Of a stretch of 13,613 bases of DNA, positions 6,428 through 12,399 are shown piece after piece. Source of the stretch: Actinomycetes bacterium (GTDB lineage: Bacteria > Actinomycetota > Actinomycetes > Actinomycetales > Microbacteriaceae); contig JAEYVF010000175.1 in NCBI GenBank assembly GCA_023432005.1, positions 1-13,613 of the forward strand, given 5' to 3'. Below the pieces are notes generated by a model that was given only the letters and a program-made list of their open reading frames with translations, had not been told where the DNA came from and searched no databases. How positions within the stretch are numbered: the first letter of the stretch is position 1; each line of letters starts with the position of its first letter. The translations under genes and the position numbers were made by a program.

Positions 6428-7063
6428 ATGGCCGAGCTCCACGTGATCGTGCTGCCGGGCGGCGGATACCGCCGGCACGTGCCGCACGAGGGCGAGCCGG
6501 TGGCCGCGTGGCTGCGCGGGCTCGGCCACGCCGCGAGCGTCTTCGCCTACCCGGTGCTCGCGCGGCATCCGGCTCCCCTCGACGCCGTGCGCGCCGAGGT
6601 GGCGCGCGTGCGGGCCGCGGGGGCGCAGCGCGTCGCACTGCTCGGGTTCTCGGCCGGCGGGCACGCCGCCGGGATGGCGGCGTATGCGCCCGGAGCCGAC
6701 GCCCGGGAGCGCGTCGACGCCGTCGTGCTCGGCTACGCGGTCGCGTCGATGCTGCTGCCGACGCACAAGGGCTCACGCGTGAACCTGCTCGGCGAGAAGG
6801 CGTCGTGGGGCGCGCGTCGCGCCGCATCGCTCGACCAGCTCGTGACCCCGGGGGCGCCCCCGTCGTTCGTGTGGCACACCGCCGAGGACCCGGTCGTGCC
6901 CGTGCAGCACAGCTACCTGCTCGGCATGGCGCTCGCGGGCGCGGGCGTGCCCCACGAGCTGCACGTGCTGCCGGGCGCGGTGCACGGCGTCGGCCTCGCG
7001 GAGGGGACCCCCGCCGCCGCGTGGACGGATGCGTGCGCCGCCTGGCTGCGGCGCCTCCCCTAG
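6428..7063 (+). CDS. Alpha/beta-hydrolase fold esterase (acetylesterase-like)
   Basis: A 211-residue single-domain hydrolase. An N-terminal LPGGGYRRH (9-17) resembles the HGGGY oxyanion loop of acetyl-xylan-esterase-like enzymes; the nucleophile elbow is GFSAGGH with Ser75, the acid is Asp154 in HTAEDPVVP and the base is His186 in AVHGVGL. The expected substrate is a small acyl ester such as an acetylated sugar. There is no signal peptide. The ATG at 6428 is preferred over the GTG immediately before it (6425). It is transcribed away from the SGNH esterase, so two unrelated esterase folds sit back to back. Its stop TAG (7061-7063) overlaps the stop of the convergent flavoprotein gene at CTAG 7060-7063. 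Confidence 0.9.
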   Translation: MAELHVIVLPGGGYRRHVPHEGEPVAAWLRGLGHAASVFAYPVLARHPAPLDAVRAEVARVRAAGAQRVALLGFSAGGHAAGMAAYAPGADARERVDAVVLGYAVASMLLPTHKGSRVNLLGEKASWGARRAASLDQLVTPGAPPSFVWHTAEDPVVPVQHSYLLGMALAGAGVPHELHVLPGAVHGVGLAEGTPAAAWTDACAAWLRRLP

Positions 7064-8178
7064 AGCGGCCCCAGCAGCTGCTGCGCCACCGTCGCGTGCA
7101 CCGACTCCGTGTCGGACGGGTGGTAGATGCCGGCGAGCACGTCGCGCTGCAGCCGCGCGAGCTCGCTCGAGCTGCGGTAGCCGCCTCCGCCCGCCACCCG
7201 CATCGCCTGGTCGACGACGTAGCGCGCGGTCTCGGTCGAGCGGTGCTTGACCCCGGTGAGATCGCGGAACCAGCGCGCGCCGCGGTCCACCCGCGCGTCG
7301 ACGTCGTGCGCGATGCCCTCGAGCTGCGGGGCGAGCGCGTCGAGGGCGAGCGCGGCATCCGCGATGCGCCAGCGGATGTCGGGGTCGGCTGCGTACGCCG
7401 CACCGCCGTTCTTGAGACTCGTGCGCGTGCGCGCGGCCTCGACGGCGAGCTCGAGCGCGCGGTCGGCGATGCCCGCGTAGACGGCGGCGATGAGGGTCAG
7501 GAAGTTCGCGAAGAGGGCGAAGATGAACGGATCCGCGTTCGGGCCGACCGGCAGGAACCGCACGATGCGCTCGTCGGGCACCACGGCGTGGTCGAGCTTC
7601 GTCGTGCGCGACTGGGTGGCGCGCATGCCGAGGGTGTCCCAATCGTCGAGGGTCGTGACGCCCGCGTCGTCGCGGGTCAGGATGCCGTGCACGAGCCGCG
7701 GGGCGCCCTCGCCGTCCGTCTGCTTGCCGAAGACGATGAGGCGCGTCCATGCCGGGGCGAGCGAGGTGAAGATCTTGGTGCCCGTGAACGCGTAACCGGC
7801 CATGGGGGTTTCGACCCGCTCGGCGGTCGTCAGCGAGTCCCACATGACGAGGTCGTTGCCGGGCTCCGAGTTGCCGAACGCGAAGAGCTCCCCCGCCTCC
7901 GCATCCGCGAGCACCCAGGCGAGCGAGTCGTCGCCGCGCTCGGCGAGCGTGCGGGCGATGCCGACCACGACGAGGTGCATGTTGACGGCGAGCGCCGTCG
8001 CGGGCGCATAGGCGGCGAGCAGCCGCTGGTCGCGCACGGCATCCGCGAGACCGCGGGGGTTCAGGTAACCGGCCTCGCGCAGCTCGGCGAGGTCCTCGTC
8101 GAAGAAGCGGTTGTCGCGGTCGTAGTCGGCGGCGCGCGAGCGGATGCGCTCGAGCAACTCGGGGCTCAGCACGGTCAC
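7060..8178 (-). CDS. Acyl-CoA dehydrogenase-family flavoprotein
   Basis: A 372-residue protein with the acyl-CoA dehydrogenase layout: a helical N-terminal domain (1-100), a beta domain with the flavin-contacting TGTKIFTSLAP (132-142) and GMRATQS (184-190), and a C-terminal helical bundle ending in AGGGGYRSSSELARLQRD (329-346). The family oxidises acyl-CoA thioesters using FAD, or uses reduced flavin to hydroxylate other substrates. The usual YEGT loop with the catalytic glutamate is replaced by YHPSDTES (352-359), so straightforward beta-oxidation activity is doubtful, and no other fatty-acid genes are near. The GTG at 8178 is chosen because TAGCGT lies exactly six bases upstream; another in-frame GTG follows two codons later. 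It is convergent with the alpha/beta-hydrolase and lies 37 bases downstream of the Gfo/Idh/MocA gene. Confidence 0.88.
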   Translation of the reverse strand: MTVLSPELLERIRSRAADYDRDNRFFDEDLAELREAGYLNPRGLADAVRDQRLLAAYAPATALAVNMHLVVVGIARTLAERGDDSLAWVLADAEAGELFAFGNSEPGNDLVMWDSLTTAERVETPMAGYAFTGTKIFTSLAPAWTRLIVFGKQTDGEGAPRLVHGILTRDDAGVTTLDDWDTLGMRATQSRTTKLDHAVVPDERIVRFLPVGPNADPFIFALFANFLTLIAAVYAGIADRALELAVEAARTRTSLKNGGAAYAADPDIRWRIADAALALDALAPQLEGIAHDVDARVDRGARWFRDLTGVKHRSTETARYVVDQAMRVAGGGGYRSSSELARLQRDVLAGIYHPSDTESVHATVAQQLLGPL

Positions 8179-8184
8179 GCCCCC

Positions 8185-8190
8185 ACGCTA
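8185..8190 (-). promoter_or_regulatory. -10 element (TAGCGT) for leaderless flavoprotein transcript
   Basis: On the - strand TAGCGT is followed by GGGGGC and then the GTG at 8178. The hexamer is identical to the ones before the genes starting at 9238 and 13230, with the same six-base gap. It lies in the 37-base space after the Gfo/Idh/MocA stop, so the flavoprotein probably has its own promoter. The G-rich gap is too close to the start to act as a normal ribosome site. Confidence 0.65.
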
Positions 8191-8215
8191 CGCGCGCACG
8201 CGCGGCCGCGCAGGA

Positions 8216-9238
8216 TCAGGCGGCGCCGAGCTGCCGGCGCGCCTCGTCGATCGACGCGAGGATGTCGAGGGTCGTGTCGAGCGGATGCTCGGGGGCCTCG
8301 AGCAGCCCGGCCGCGACGTGCGCCGCCACGGCCGTCGCCTGGTAGCAGAGGCCGTCGCGCCACCGCATCCCGGTCTCGTCCTCCCAGTAGGCGTTGCCGC
8401 CCTCGATGCGCCCGAGGCGGAAGCCGCCCGGGCCGACGAACGGCTCGACCTCGAGCTTCAGCCCGTTCGATCCCGCGACCATCGCGGTGATCGGCAGGTC
8501 GACCGTCATGCTCGTGAACGAGCTCGCCGAGACCTCATCGCCCCAGCCGAGCACGACGCGCGCGTCGGCGTCGACTCCGGTGGGGGCGAGCTCGCCCGTC
8601 GCCGAGACGGAGTCCGGCCGGCCGAGGCAGAAGTGCGCCCACCAGAGGGTGTACACGCCGAGGTCGAGCAGACTCCCGCCGCCGAGTGCGGGATCGAACG
8701 CGCGGCTGTGCGGGTCGTACTCGAAGCGTCCCGCGAAGGTCGCCGCGGCACCCGCGAGATCGCCGAGCACGCCGTCGTCGATGAGCCGCCGGATGATCGT
8801 CGTCTGCGGCAGGAACCGCGACCACATGGCCTCCATCGCGAAGACCCCCGCCATCCGCGCCGCCGCGACGATCTCCGCGGCGTCGGCGGCCGAGACGCCC
8901 ATGGGCTTCTCCACGAGCACGTGCTTCCCGGCGTCGATCGCGAGCAGGGCGAGGCGGCGGTGCTCGGTGTGCGGCGCCGCGATGTAGACGACGTCGACAT
9001 CCGGGTCGGCGACGAGCTGCTCGTAGGAACCGTAGGAGCGCGGGATGCCGTGGCGGCCGGCGAAGGCCTCCGCCTTCTCGGCCGAGCGCGACGCGACCGC
9101 GACGACCCGCTGATCCGTGAAGCGATGCACGGCCCCGACCCAGTCGTCGGCGATCGCACCGGGCGCGAGCACGCCCCAGCGCACGGCGGGCCCGCCGCGG
9201 AGGGGCACGTGCGTCGACTCGGGGAACACGAAGCTCAC
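8216..9238 (-). CDS. Gfo/Idh/MocA family NAD(P)-dependent oxidoreductase
   Basis: A 340-residue two-domain oxidoreductase. The N-terminal Rossmann fold starts at WGVLAPGAIADDW (21-33), a variant of the GxGxIA dinucleotide loop with Ala at one glycine. VYIAAPHTEH (84-93) and LVEKPMG (108-114, with catalytic Lys111) are the family signatures. The C-terminal domain contains GGGSLLDLGVY (186-196), typical of the substrate half. These enzymes oxidise or reduce sugars, inositols or trans-dihydrodiols; the exact substrate is not deducible. The GTG at 9238 is chosen because TAGCGT lies six bases upstream and the resulting N-terminus is short before the fold. It lies downstream of the paired palindromes and is transcribed in the same direction as rocD, but those palindromes and its own promoter suggest a separate transcript. 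Confidence 0.92.
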   Translation of the reverse strand: MSFVFPESTHVPLRGGPAVRWGVLAPGAIADDWVGAVHRFTDQRVVAVASRSAEKAEAFAGRHGIPRSYGSYEQLVADPDVDVVYIAAPHTEHRRLALLAIDAGKHVLVEKPMGVSAADAAEIVAAARMAGVFAMEAMWSRFLPQTTIIRRLIDDGVLGDLAGAAATFAGRFEYDPHSRAFDPALGGGSLLDLGVYTLWWAHFCLGRPDSVSATGELAPTGVDADARVVLGWGDEVSASSFTSMTVDLPITAMVAGSNGLKLEVEPFVGPGGFRLGRIEGGNAYWEDETGMRWRDGLCYQATAVAAHVAAGLLEAPEHPLDTTLDILASIDEARRQLGAA

Positions 9239-9244
9239 CCCCGC

Positions 9245-9250
9245 ACGCTA
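9245..9250 (-). promoter_or_regulatory. -10 element (TAGCGT) for leaderless Gfo/Idh/MocA transcript
   Basis: On the - strand TAGCGT precedes the GTG at 9238 by six bases (GCGGGG). The first palindrome arm ends only seven bases upstream (9258), so the palindrome occupies the -35 region of this promoter. Confidence 0.65.
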
Positions 9251-9257
9251 CCGGCTC

Positions 9258-9313
9258 GAGGTGTCACTTTCCGTCGCGCGCACCCGCGTCGAGCCGACCG
9301 AAAGTGACACCTC
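9258..9313. repeat. 56-bp imperfect palindrome, copy 1
   Basis: Arms GAGGTGTCACTTTC (9258-9271) and GAAAGTGACACCTC (9300-9313) are perfect reverse complements, extended one further pair outside (9257/9314). After a single C-C mismatch (9272/9299) the stem continues for four pairs (9273-9276 with 9295-9298), leaving an 18-base loop. In RNA it would form a long, stable hairpin. It lies 88 bases beyond the rocD stop. It may be a terminator for that operon, an operator, or a dispersed repeat; there is no T-run, so a classical intrinsic terminator is not shown. Confidence 0.9.
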
Positions 9314-9341
9314 GGAGCCCCCGCCGGACGGATGCGCAAGT

Positions 9342-9397
9342 GAGGTGTCACTTTCCGTCGCGTGAGCGCGCGGGCCGGCGACCGAAAGTGACACCTC
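9342..9397. repeat. 56-bp imperfect palindrome, copy 2
   Basis: Arms GAGGTGTCACTTTC (9342-9355) and GAAAGTGACACCTC (9384-9397) match copy 1 exactly, with the C-C mismatch at the same place (9356/9383) followed by five pairs (9357-9361 with 9378-9382) and a 16-base loop. The total length is again 56 bases and the offset from copy 1 is exactly 84 bases, but the loop and the 28-base spacer (9314-9341) are unrelated between copies. It ends four bases before the rocD stop codon. Confidence 0.9.
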
Positions 9398-9401
9398 GGG
9401 C

Positions 9402-10640
9402 TCAGCGGAGGTCGGCGAGCACGGCCTCGAGCTGGTCCACTGCCCAGTCGAGCTCGGCGGCCTCGACGACGATCGGAGGCGCGAGACGGATGGTGGAGCC
9501 GTGCGTGTCCTTCGCGAGCACGCCGCGTTCCGCGAGCAGCTCCGCGACGCGGCGACCCGTCGCGAGCGCGGGGTCGATGTCGACGCCCGCCCACAGGCCC
9601 GCCGACCGCACCTCGACGACGCCGTGCCCGATGAGCGCGTCGAGCCGCGCCCGCAGGTGCGCACCGAGGTCCGCCGCACGCCGCTGGTAGTCACCCGTCT
9701 CGAGCAATCCCACGACCGCGAGCCCCACGGCCGCCGCGAGCGGGTTGCCGCCGAACGTCGAGCCGTGCTCGCCCGGACGCAGCACGCCGAGCACGGATGC
9801 GTCGCCCACGACCGCGCTGACCGGCACGATGCCGCCGCCGAGCGCCTTGCCGAGCAGGTAGAGGTCGGGGATGACGCCCTCGTTCTCGCACTGGAACGTC
9901 GCGCCCGTGCGCCCGAGGCCCGACTGGATCTCGTCGGCGATGAAGAGCACACCGGCATCCCGGGTGAGGCGGCGCACCTCGGCGAGGTAACCGCGGGGGG
10001 GCACGACGATGCCCGCCTCACCCTGGATGGGCTCGAGAAGCACGGCGACGGTGTCGTCGTCGATCGCGGCCGCGAGGGCCGCCGCGTCGCCGTAGGGCAC
10101 CGTCACGAAACCGGGCGTGTACGGGCCGAAGTCGTTCCGCGCATCCGGGTCGTCCGAGAAGCTGATGATCGTCGTCGTGCGTCCGTGGAAGTTGCCGGCC
10201 GCGACGATGATCTTCGCGCGGTCGTGCTCGACGCCCTTCACGCGGTAGCCCCACGCCCGGGCGATCTTGATCGCCGACTCGACGGCCTCGGCTCCCGTGT
10301 TCATCGGCAGCACCATGTCCTTGCCGGCGAGCTTGGCAAGGCCCTCGAGGAACGGCCCGAGCCGGTCGTTGTGGAACGCGCGGCTCGTCAGGGTGAGCCT
10401 GTCGAGCTGCGCCTTCGCGGCATCGACGAGCACGGGATGTCCGTGCCCGAAGTTGAGCGCCGAGTAGGCGGCGAGGCAGTCGAGGTAGCGCTTGCCGTCG
10501 ACATCCGTCACCCACGCGCCGAAGGCCTCCGCCACGACGATCGGCAGCGGGTGGTAGTTGTGCGCTCCGAACTCGTCGGCTTGCGCGAGGTAGCGCTGCG
10601 TCTCGGAGGCGCGGGTGGCGGAGGCGAGGTGCGCGGTCAT
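9402..10640 (-). CDS. rocD: Ornithine aminotransferase (ornithine--oxo-acid transaminase)
   Basis: A 412-residue PLP-dependent class-III aminotransferase. It moves the delta-amino group of L-ornithine to 2-oxoglutarate, giving glutamate semialdehyde (in equilibrium with pyrroline-5-carboxylate) and glutamate. Visible motifs are NTGAEAVESAIK (114-125), GNFHGRTTTIISFS (149-162), EPIQGEAG (203-210), ADEIQSGLGRTG (235-246, Asp236 on the pyridine nitrogen) and LLGKALGGG (262-270) with the PLP lysine Lys265. HNYHPLP (28-34) and STFGGNP (294-300) are typical of ornithine aminotransferases. The ATG at 10640 overlaps the upstream stop (ATGA) and has GGAG eight bases before it, so translation is coupled to the guanidine-hydrolase gene. 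The in-frame codon further upstream (10664) would enter that gene and is rejected. Confidence 0.94.
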   Translation of the reverse strand: MTAHLASATRASETQRYLAQADEFGAHNYHPLPIVVAEAFGAWVTDVDGKRYLDCLAAYSALNFGHGHPVLVDAAKAQLDRLTLTSRAFHNDRLGPFLEGLAKLAGKDMVLPMNTGAEAVESAIKIARAWGYRVKGVEHDRAKIIVAAGNFHGRTTTIISFSDDPDARNDFGPYTPGFVTVPYGDAAALAAAIDDDTVAVLLEPIQGEAGIVVPPRGYLAEVRRLTRDAGVLFIADEIQSGLGRTGATFQCENEGVIPDLYLLGKALGGGIVPVSAVVGDASVLGVLRPGEHGSTFGGNPLAAAVGLAVVGLLETGDYQRRAADLGAHLRARLDALIGHGVVEVRSAGLWAGVDIDPALATGRRVAELLAERGVLAKDTHGSTIRLAPPIVVEAAELDWAVDQLEAVLADLR

Positions 10641-11485
10641 CGGCGCAGCTCCAGGGTGCAGCACTTCACGCCGCCGCCGCCGAGCAGCAGCTCCGAGAGG
10701 TCGACGCCGTGCGGCACGTAGCCGCGCTCGCGCAGCTGGCGCTCGAAGTCGAGGGCGCGCGACGCGATCACGACGTTGCGCCCGTCGCTGAAGGAGTTGA
10801 GGCCGAGCACCGCGGCGTCCTCGTCGTTCACGTGGATCGCCTCGGAGAAGCGCTCCTCGAGGATCGCGCGGCTCGCGTCGTCGAACGCCTTCGGCAGGTA
10901 GGCCACGGATGCCGGGCCGCCCGCCGAGTCGAGCACCGCGAACGCGGTGTCGAGGTGGTAGAACGCCGGATCGACGAGCCGGAGCGTGACGACCTCACGG
11001 CCGTAGATGCGGCGCAGCTCGTCGTGACTCGCGGCGTCGGAGCGGAAGCCCGTGCCGGCGTAGATGGTGTCGCCCACGAGCAGGAAGTCGCCCTCGCCCT
11101 CGTTGGTGGAGACGGGCTCGCGCACCTCGAAGCCGTTGGCGGCGAACCAGTCCATGTAGGCGGGTCCCTCGGGTCCGCGTTCGGGGTACTGGAAGCGCGC
11201 GCCGTAGGCGATGCCGTCGAGCACGAAGCCGCCGTTGGCCGCGTAGACCATGTCGGGCAGCCCCTCGACGGGGTCGATGAGGTGCACCTCGTAGCCGAGC
11301 AGGAGGTAGAGCTCGTACAGCTTCTGCCACTGCTCGAGGGCGGTTGCGGTGTCGGTCGGCTCTTCGGGGTGCATCCAGGGGTTGATGCGGTAGCTGACGG
11401 TGAAGAACTCGGGTCGGCACATGAGCACGGTGCGCGTCGTCGCGCGGCGCTCCATCACGTGGGGGGCCTGGTCGGTCAAGGTCAT
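10637..11485 (-). CDS. Arginine-deiminase-superfamily guanidine hydrolase (dimethylargininase or arginine dihydrolase type)
   Basis: A 282-residue enzyme of the guanidino-group-modifying superfamily (COG1834-like). Seen: MCRPEFFTV (22-30), DMVYAANGGFV (78-88), EGEGDF (129-134), the catalytic His in YHLDTAFAV (176-184, His177 and Asp179), and the nucleophilic Cys275 in GGGGVKCCTLEL (269-280). Relatives turn dimethylarginine or arginine into citrulline, or, in the ArgZ/AgrE type, arginine directly into ornithine, CO2 and ammonia. Asn84 in YAANGG and the coupled rocD gene favour an ornithine-yielding reaction, though this is inference. The ATG at 11485 is chosen because conserved sequence starts soon after; an ATG at 11557 lacks any promoter or ribosome signal. 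The stop overlaps the rocD start. Divergent from the Lrp-type regulator. From memory, M. tuberculosis Rv2324-Rv2323c-Rv2322c/2321c has the same order. Confidence 0.88.
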   Translation of the reverse strand: MTLTDQAPHVMERRATTRTVLMCRPEFFTVSYRINPWMHPEEPTDTATALEQWQKLYELYLLLGYEVHLIDPVEGLPDMVYAANGGFVLDGIAYGARFQYPERGPEGPAYMDWFAANGFEVREPVSTNEGEGDFLLVGDTIYAGTGFRSDAASHDELRRIYGREVVTLRLVDPAFYHLDTAFAVLDSAGGPASVAYLPKAFDDASRAILEERFSEAIHVNDEDAAVLGLNSFSDGRNVVIASRALDFERQLRERGYVPHGVDLSELLLGGGGVKCCTLELRR

Positions 11486-11492
11486 GTCTGCC

Positions 11493-11498
11493 AGTGTC
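11493..11498 (-). promoter_or_regulatory. Possible -10 element (GACACT) for the guanidine hydrolase-rocD operon
   Basis: On the - strand GACACT lies seven bases before the ATG at 11485 and is preceded by TGC, which resembles an extended -10 (TGN). The first base differs from TANNNT and the gap is one base longer than at the clear sites, so support is modest. No ribosome binding site is seen before this ATG. Confidence 0.3.
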
Positions 11499-11577
11499 GC
11501 ACGCAGGCATCCGGAGCCACCTGGCGTCTCGTGCACTTTTTCTGCGCGCCGAGGCATGCCCGTGCAACGAATCGTCG

Positions 11578-11583
11578 TAGGCT
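11578..11583 (+). promoter_or_regulatory. -10 element (TAGGCT) for leaderless Lrp-type regulator transcript
   Basis: TAGGCT is followed by CGGCTC and then the GTG at 11590, a six-base gap. The second CGTGCA repeat (11561-11566) falls within the promoter spacer, so a bound regulator there could block polymerase. Confidence 0.6.
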
Positions 11584-11589
11584 CGGCTC

Positions 11590-12027
11590 GTGGACAACAT
11601 CGACTACGGCATCCTCGACCTGCTCCGGCAGAACGCCCGCGCCGGCTACGGCGACATCGGAGACCGCGTGGGCCTCTCCGCCTCCGCCGTGAAGCGGCGC
11701 GTCGACCGGCTCGTCGCCGACGGCGTCATCCGCGCGTTCACGATCCAGGTCGACCCCGCCGTCGACGGGATGGCGACCGAGGCCTACGTCGAGCTGTTCT
11801 GCCGCGGCACGGTCGCCCCCGAGGAGCTGCGCCGCATCCTGTCGCAGGTGCCGGAGGTGGTCGACGCCGCGACCGTCACGGGATCGGCGGATGCGGTCGT
11901 GCACATCCGCTCGCGCGACATCCCCTCGCTCGAGGACGCGCTCGAGCGCGTCCGCATCGCCCCGAGCGTCGATCACACGCGCAGCGCGATCGTGCTGAGC
12001 CGCCTCATCCACCGCAGCTACGACTGA
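11590..12027 (+). CDS. Lrp/AsnC family transcriptional regulator
   Basis: A 145-residue feast/famine regulator. The N-terminal winged helix (about 1-60: IDYGILDLLRQNARAGYGDI is shortened here to ILDLLRQNAR at 8-17, then LSASAVKRRVDRL at 29-41 as the recognition helix) is followed by a C-terminal RAM/AsnC domain (about 62-140) that binds an amino-acid ligand and builds octamers. It starts with GTG at 11590. It is divergent from the guanidine hydrolase-rocD operon, the usual arrangement for a local amino-acid-responsive regulator, so arginine or ornithine is the likely ligand by context. Its TGA overlaps the ATG of the GntR-type gene (TGATG, 12025-12029). Confidence 0.93.
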   Translation: MDNIDYGILDLLRQNARAGYGDIGDRVGLSASAVKRRVDRLVADGVIRAFTIQVDPAVDGMATEAYVELFCRGTVAPEELRRILSQVPEVVDAATVTGSADAVVHIRSRDIPSLEDALERVRIAPSVDHTRSAIVLSRLIHRSYD

Positions 12028-12374
12028 TGGCCGGCGACGCACCCTACGAGCAGCTGCGAGCGCGCCTGCTCGCCGAGATGCAGCACGGCACGCGCCCCGC
12101 CGGGTCGCGCCTCCCGACCGTGCGGGGCCTCGCCGAGGAGCTCGGGCTCGCACCCGGCACGGTGGCGCGCGCCTACAAGGAGCTCGAGGCGATCGGCGCG
12201 ATCGAGACCCACGGCCGGGCCGGCACCTTCGTCGCGTGGAGCTCGGATGCCGCGGAGCGTCGCGTCGAGGAGCTCGCCGCCCAGCTCGCCGCCGCGGCGC
12301 GCGAAGGCGGTGTGCCCCGCGAACGCGTGCGCGACATCGTGGACGCCGCGCTCGACGCGGGGCGCGCCGGCTGA
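12027..12374 (+). CDS. GntR family (YtrA-like) short transcriptional regulator
   Basis: A 115-residue protein made of a GntR winged helix (about 6-74: YEQLRARLLAEM, GSRLPTVRGLAEELGLAPGT in part at 31-49, VARAYKELEAIGAI, GTFV) plus one predicted helix of about 40 residues. There is no effector-binding FadR/HutC/aminotransferase domain, which is the YtrA-subfamily plan; such proteins dimerise through the extra helix and usually regulate ABC transporters or cell-envelope stress genes. None is adjacent here. The start ATG shares its A with the stop of the Lrp-type gene, so the two regulators are made together. No clear ribosome site is seen, consistent with translation by reinitiation. The 25 bases to the next stop hold only a four-pair GC hairpin. 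Confidence 0.9.
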   Translation: MAGDAPYEQLRARLLAEMQHGTRPAGSRLPTVRGLAEELGLAPGTVARAYKELEAIGAIETHGRAGTFVAWSSDAAERRVEELAAQLAAAAREGGVPRERVRDIVDAALDAGRAG

Positions 12375-12399
12375 GTCCTCGGCCGGTGCGGGCTCCGCC

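Larger units (their letters stand above)
11486..11589. promoter_or_regulatory. Divergent promoter/operator region between guanidine hydrolase and Lrp-type regulator
   Basis: A 104-base spacer between the two divergent starts. It has two direct copies of CGTGCA (11530-11535 and 11561-11566), 31 bases or about three helical turns apart, with a T5 run (11536-11541 region) between them that is rare in DNA this GC-rich. Lrp-family octamers bind phased sites around bendable A/T tracts, so this is a reasonable place for autoregulation and rocD control. No footprint is available. Confidence 0.45.

Noticed and set aside
5747..6766. Upstream extension of the 4847-5746 aldo/keto reductase frame to 6766 as a giant fusion protein
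   Set aside because: The upstream half is antisense or out of frame to the SGNH esterase and hydrolase and has no domain; the barrel begins at the ATG near 5746.
9117..9365. Apparent repeat protein with EVSLSVA/ATESDTS units
   Set aside because: The peptide repeat is simply the translation of the two DNA palindromes; no start signal and no protein family.
9257..9398. CRISPR array
   Set aside because: Only two units, each an inverted pair with its own loop rather than direct repeats with uniform spacers, and no cas genes.
11485..11557. Start of the guanidine hydrolase at the ATG 11557
   Set aside because: The extra 24 residues resemble no family N-terminus, no promoter or ribosome signal precedes that ATG, and it would place the coding region across the likely operator.
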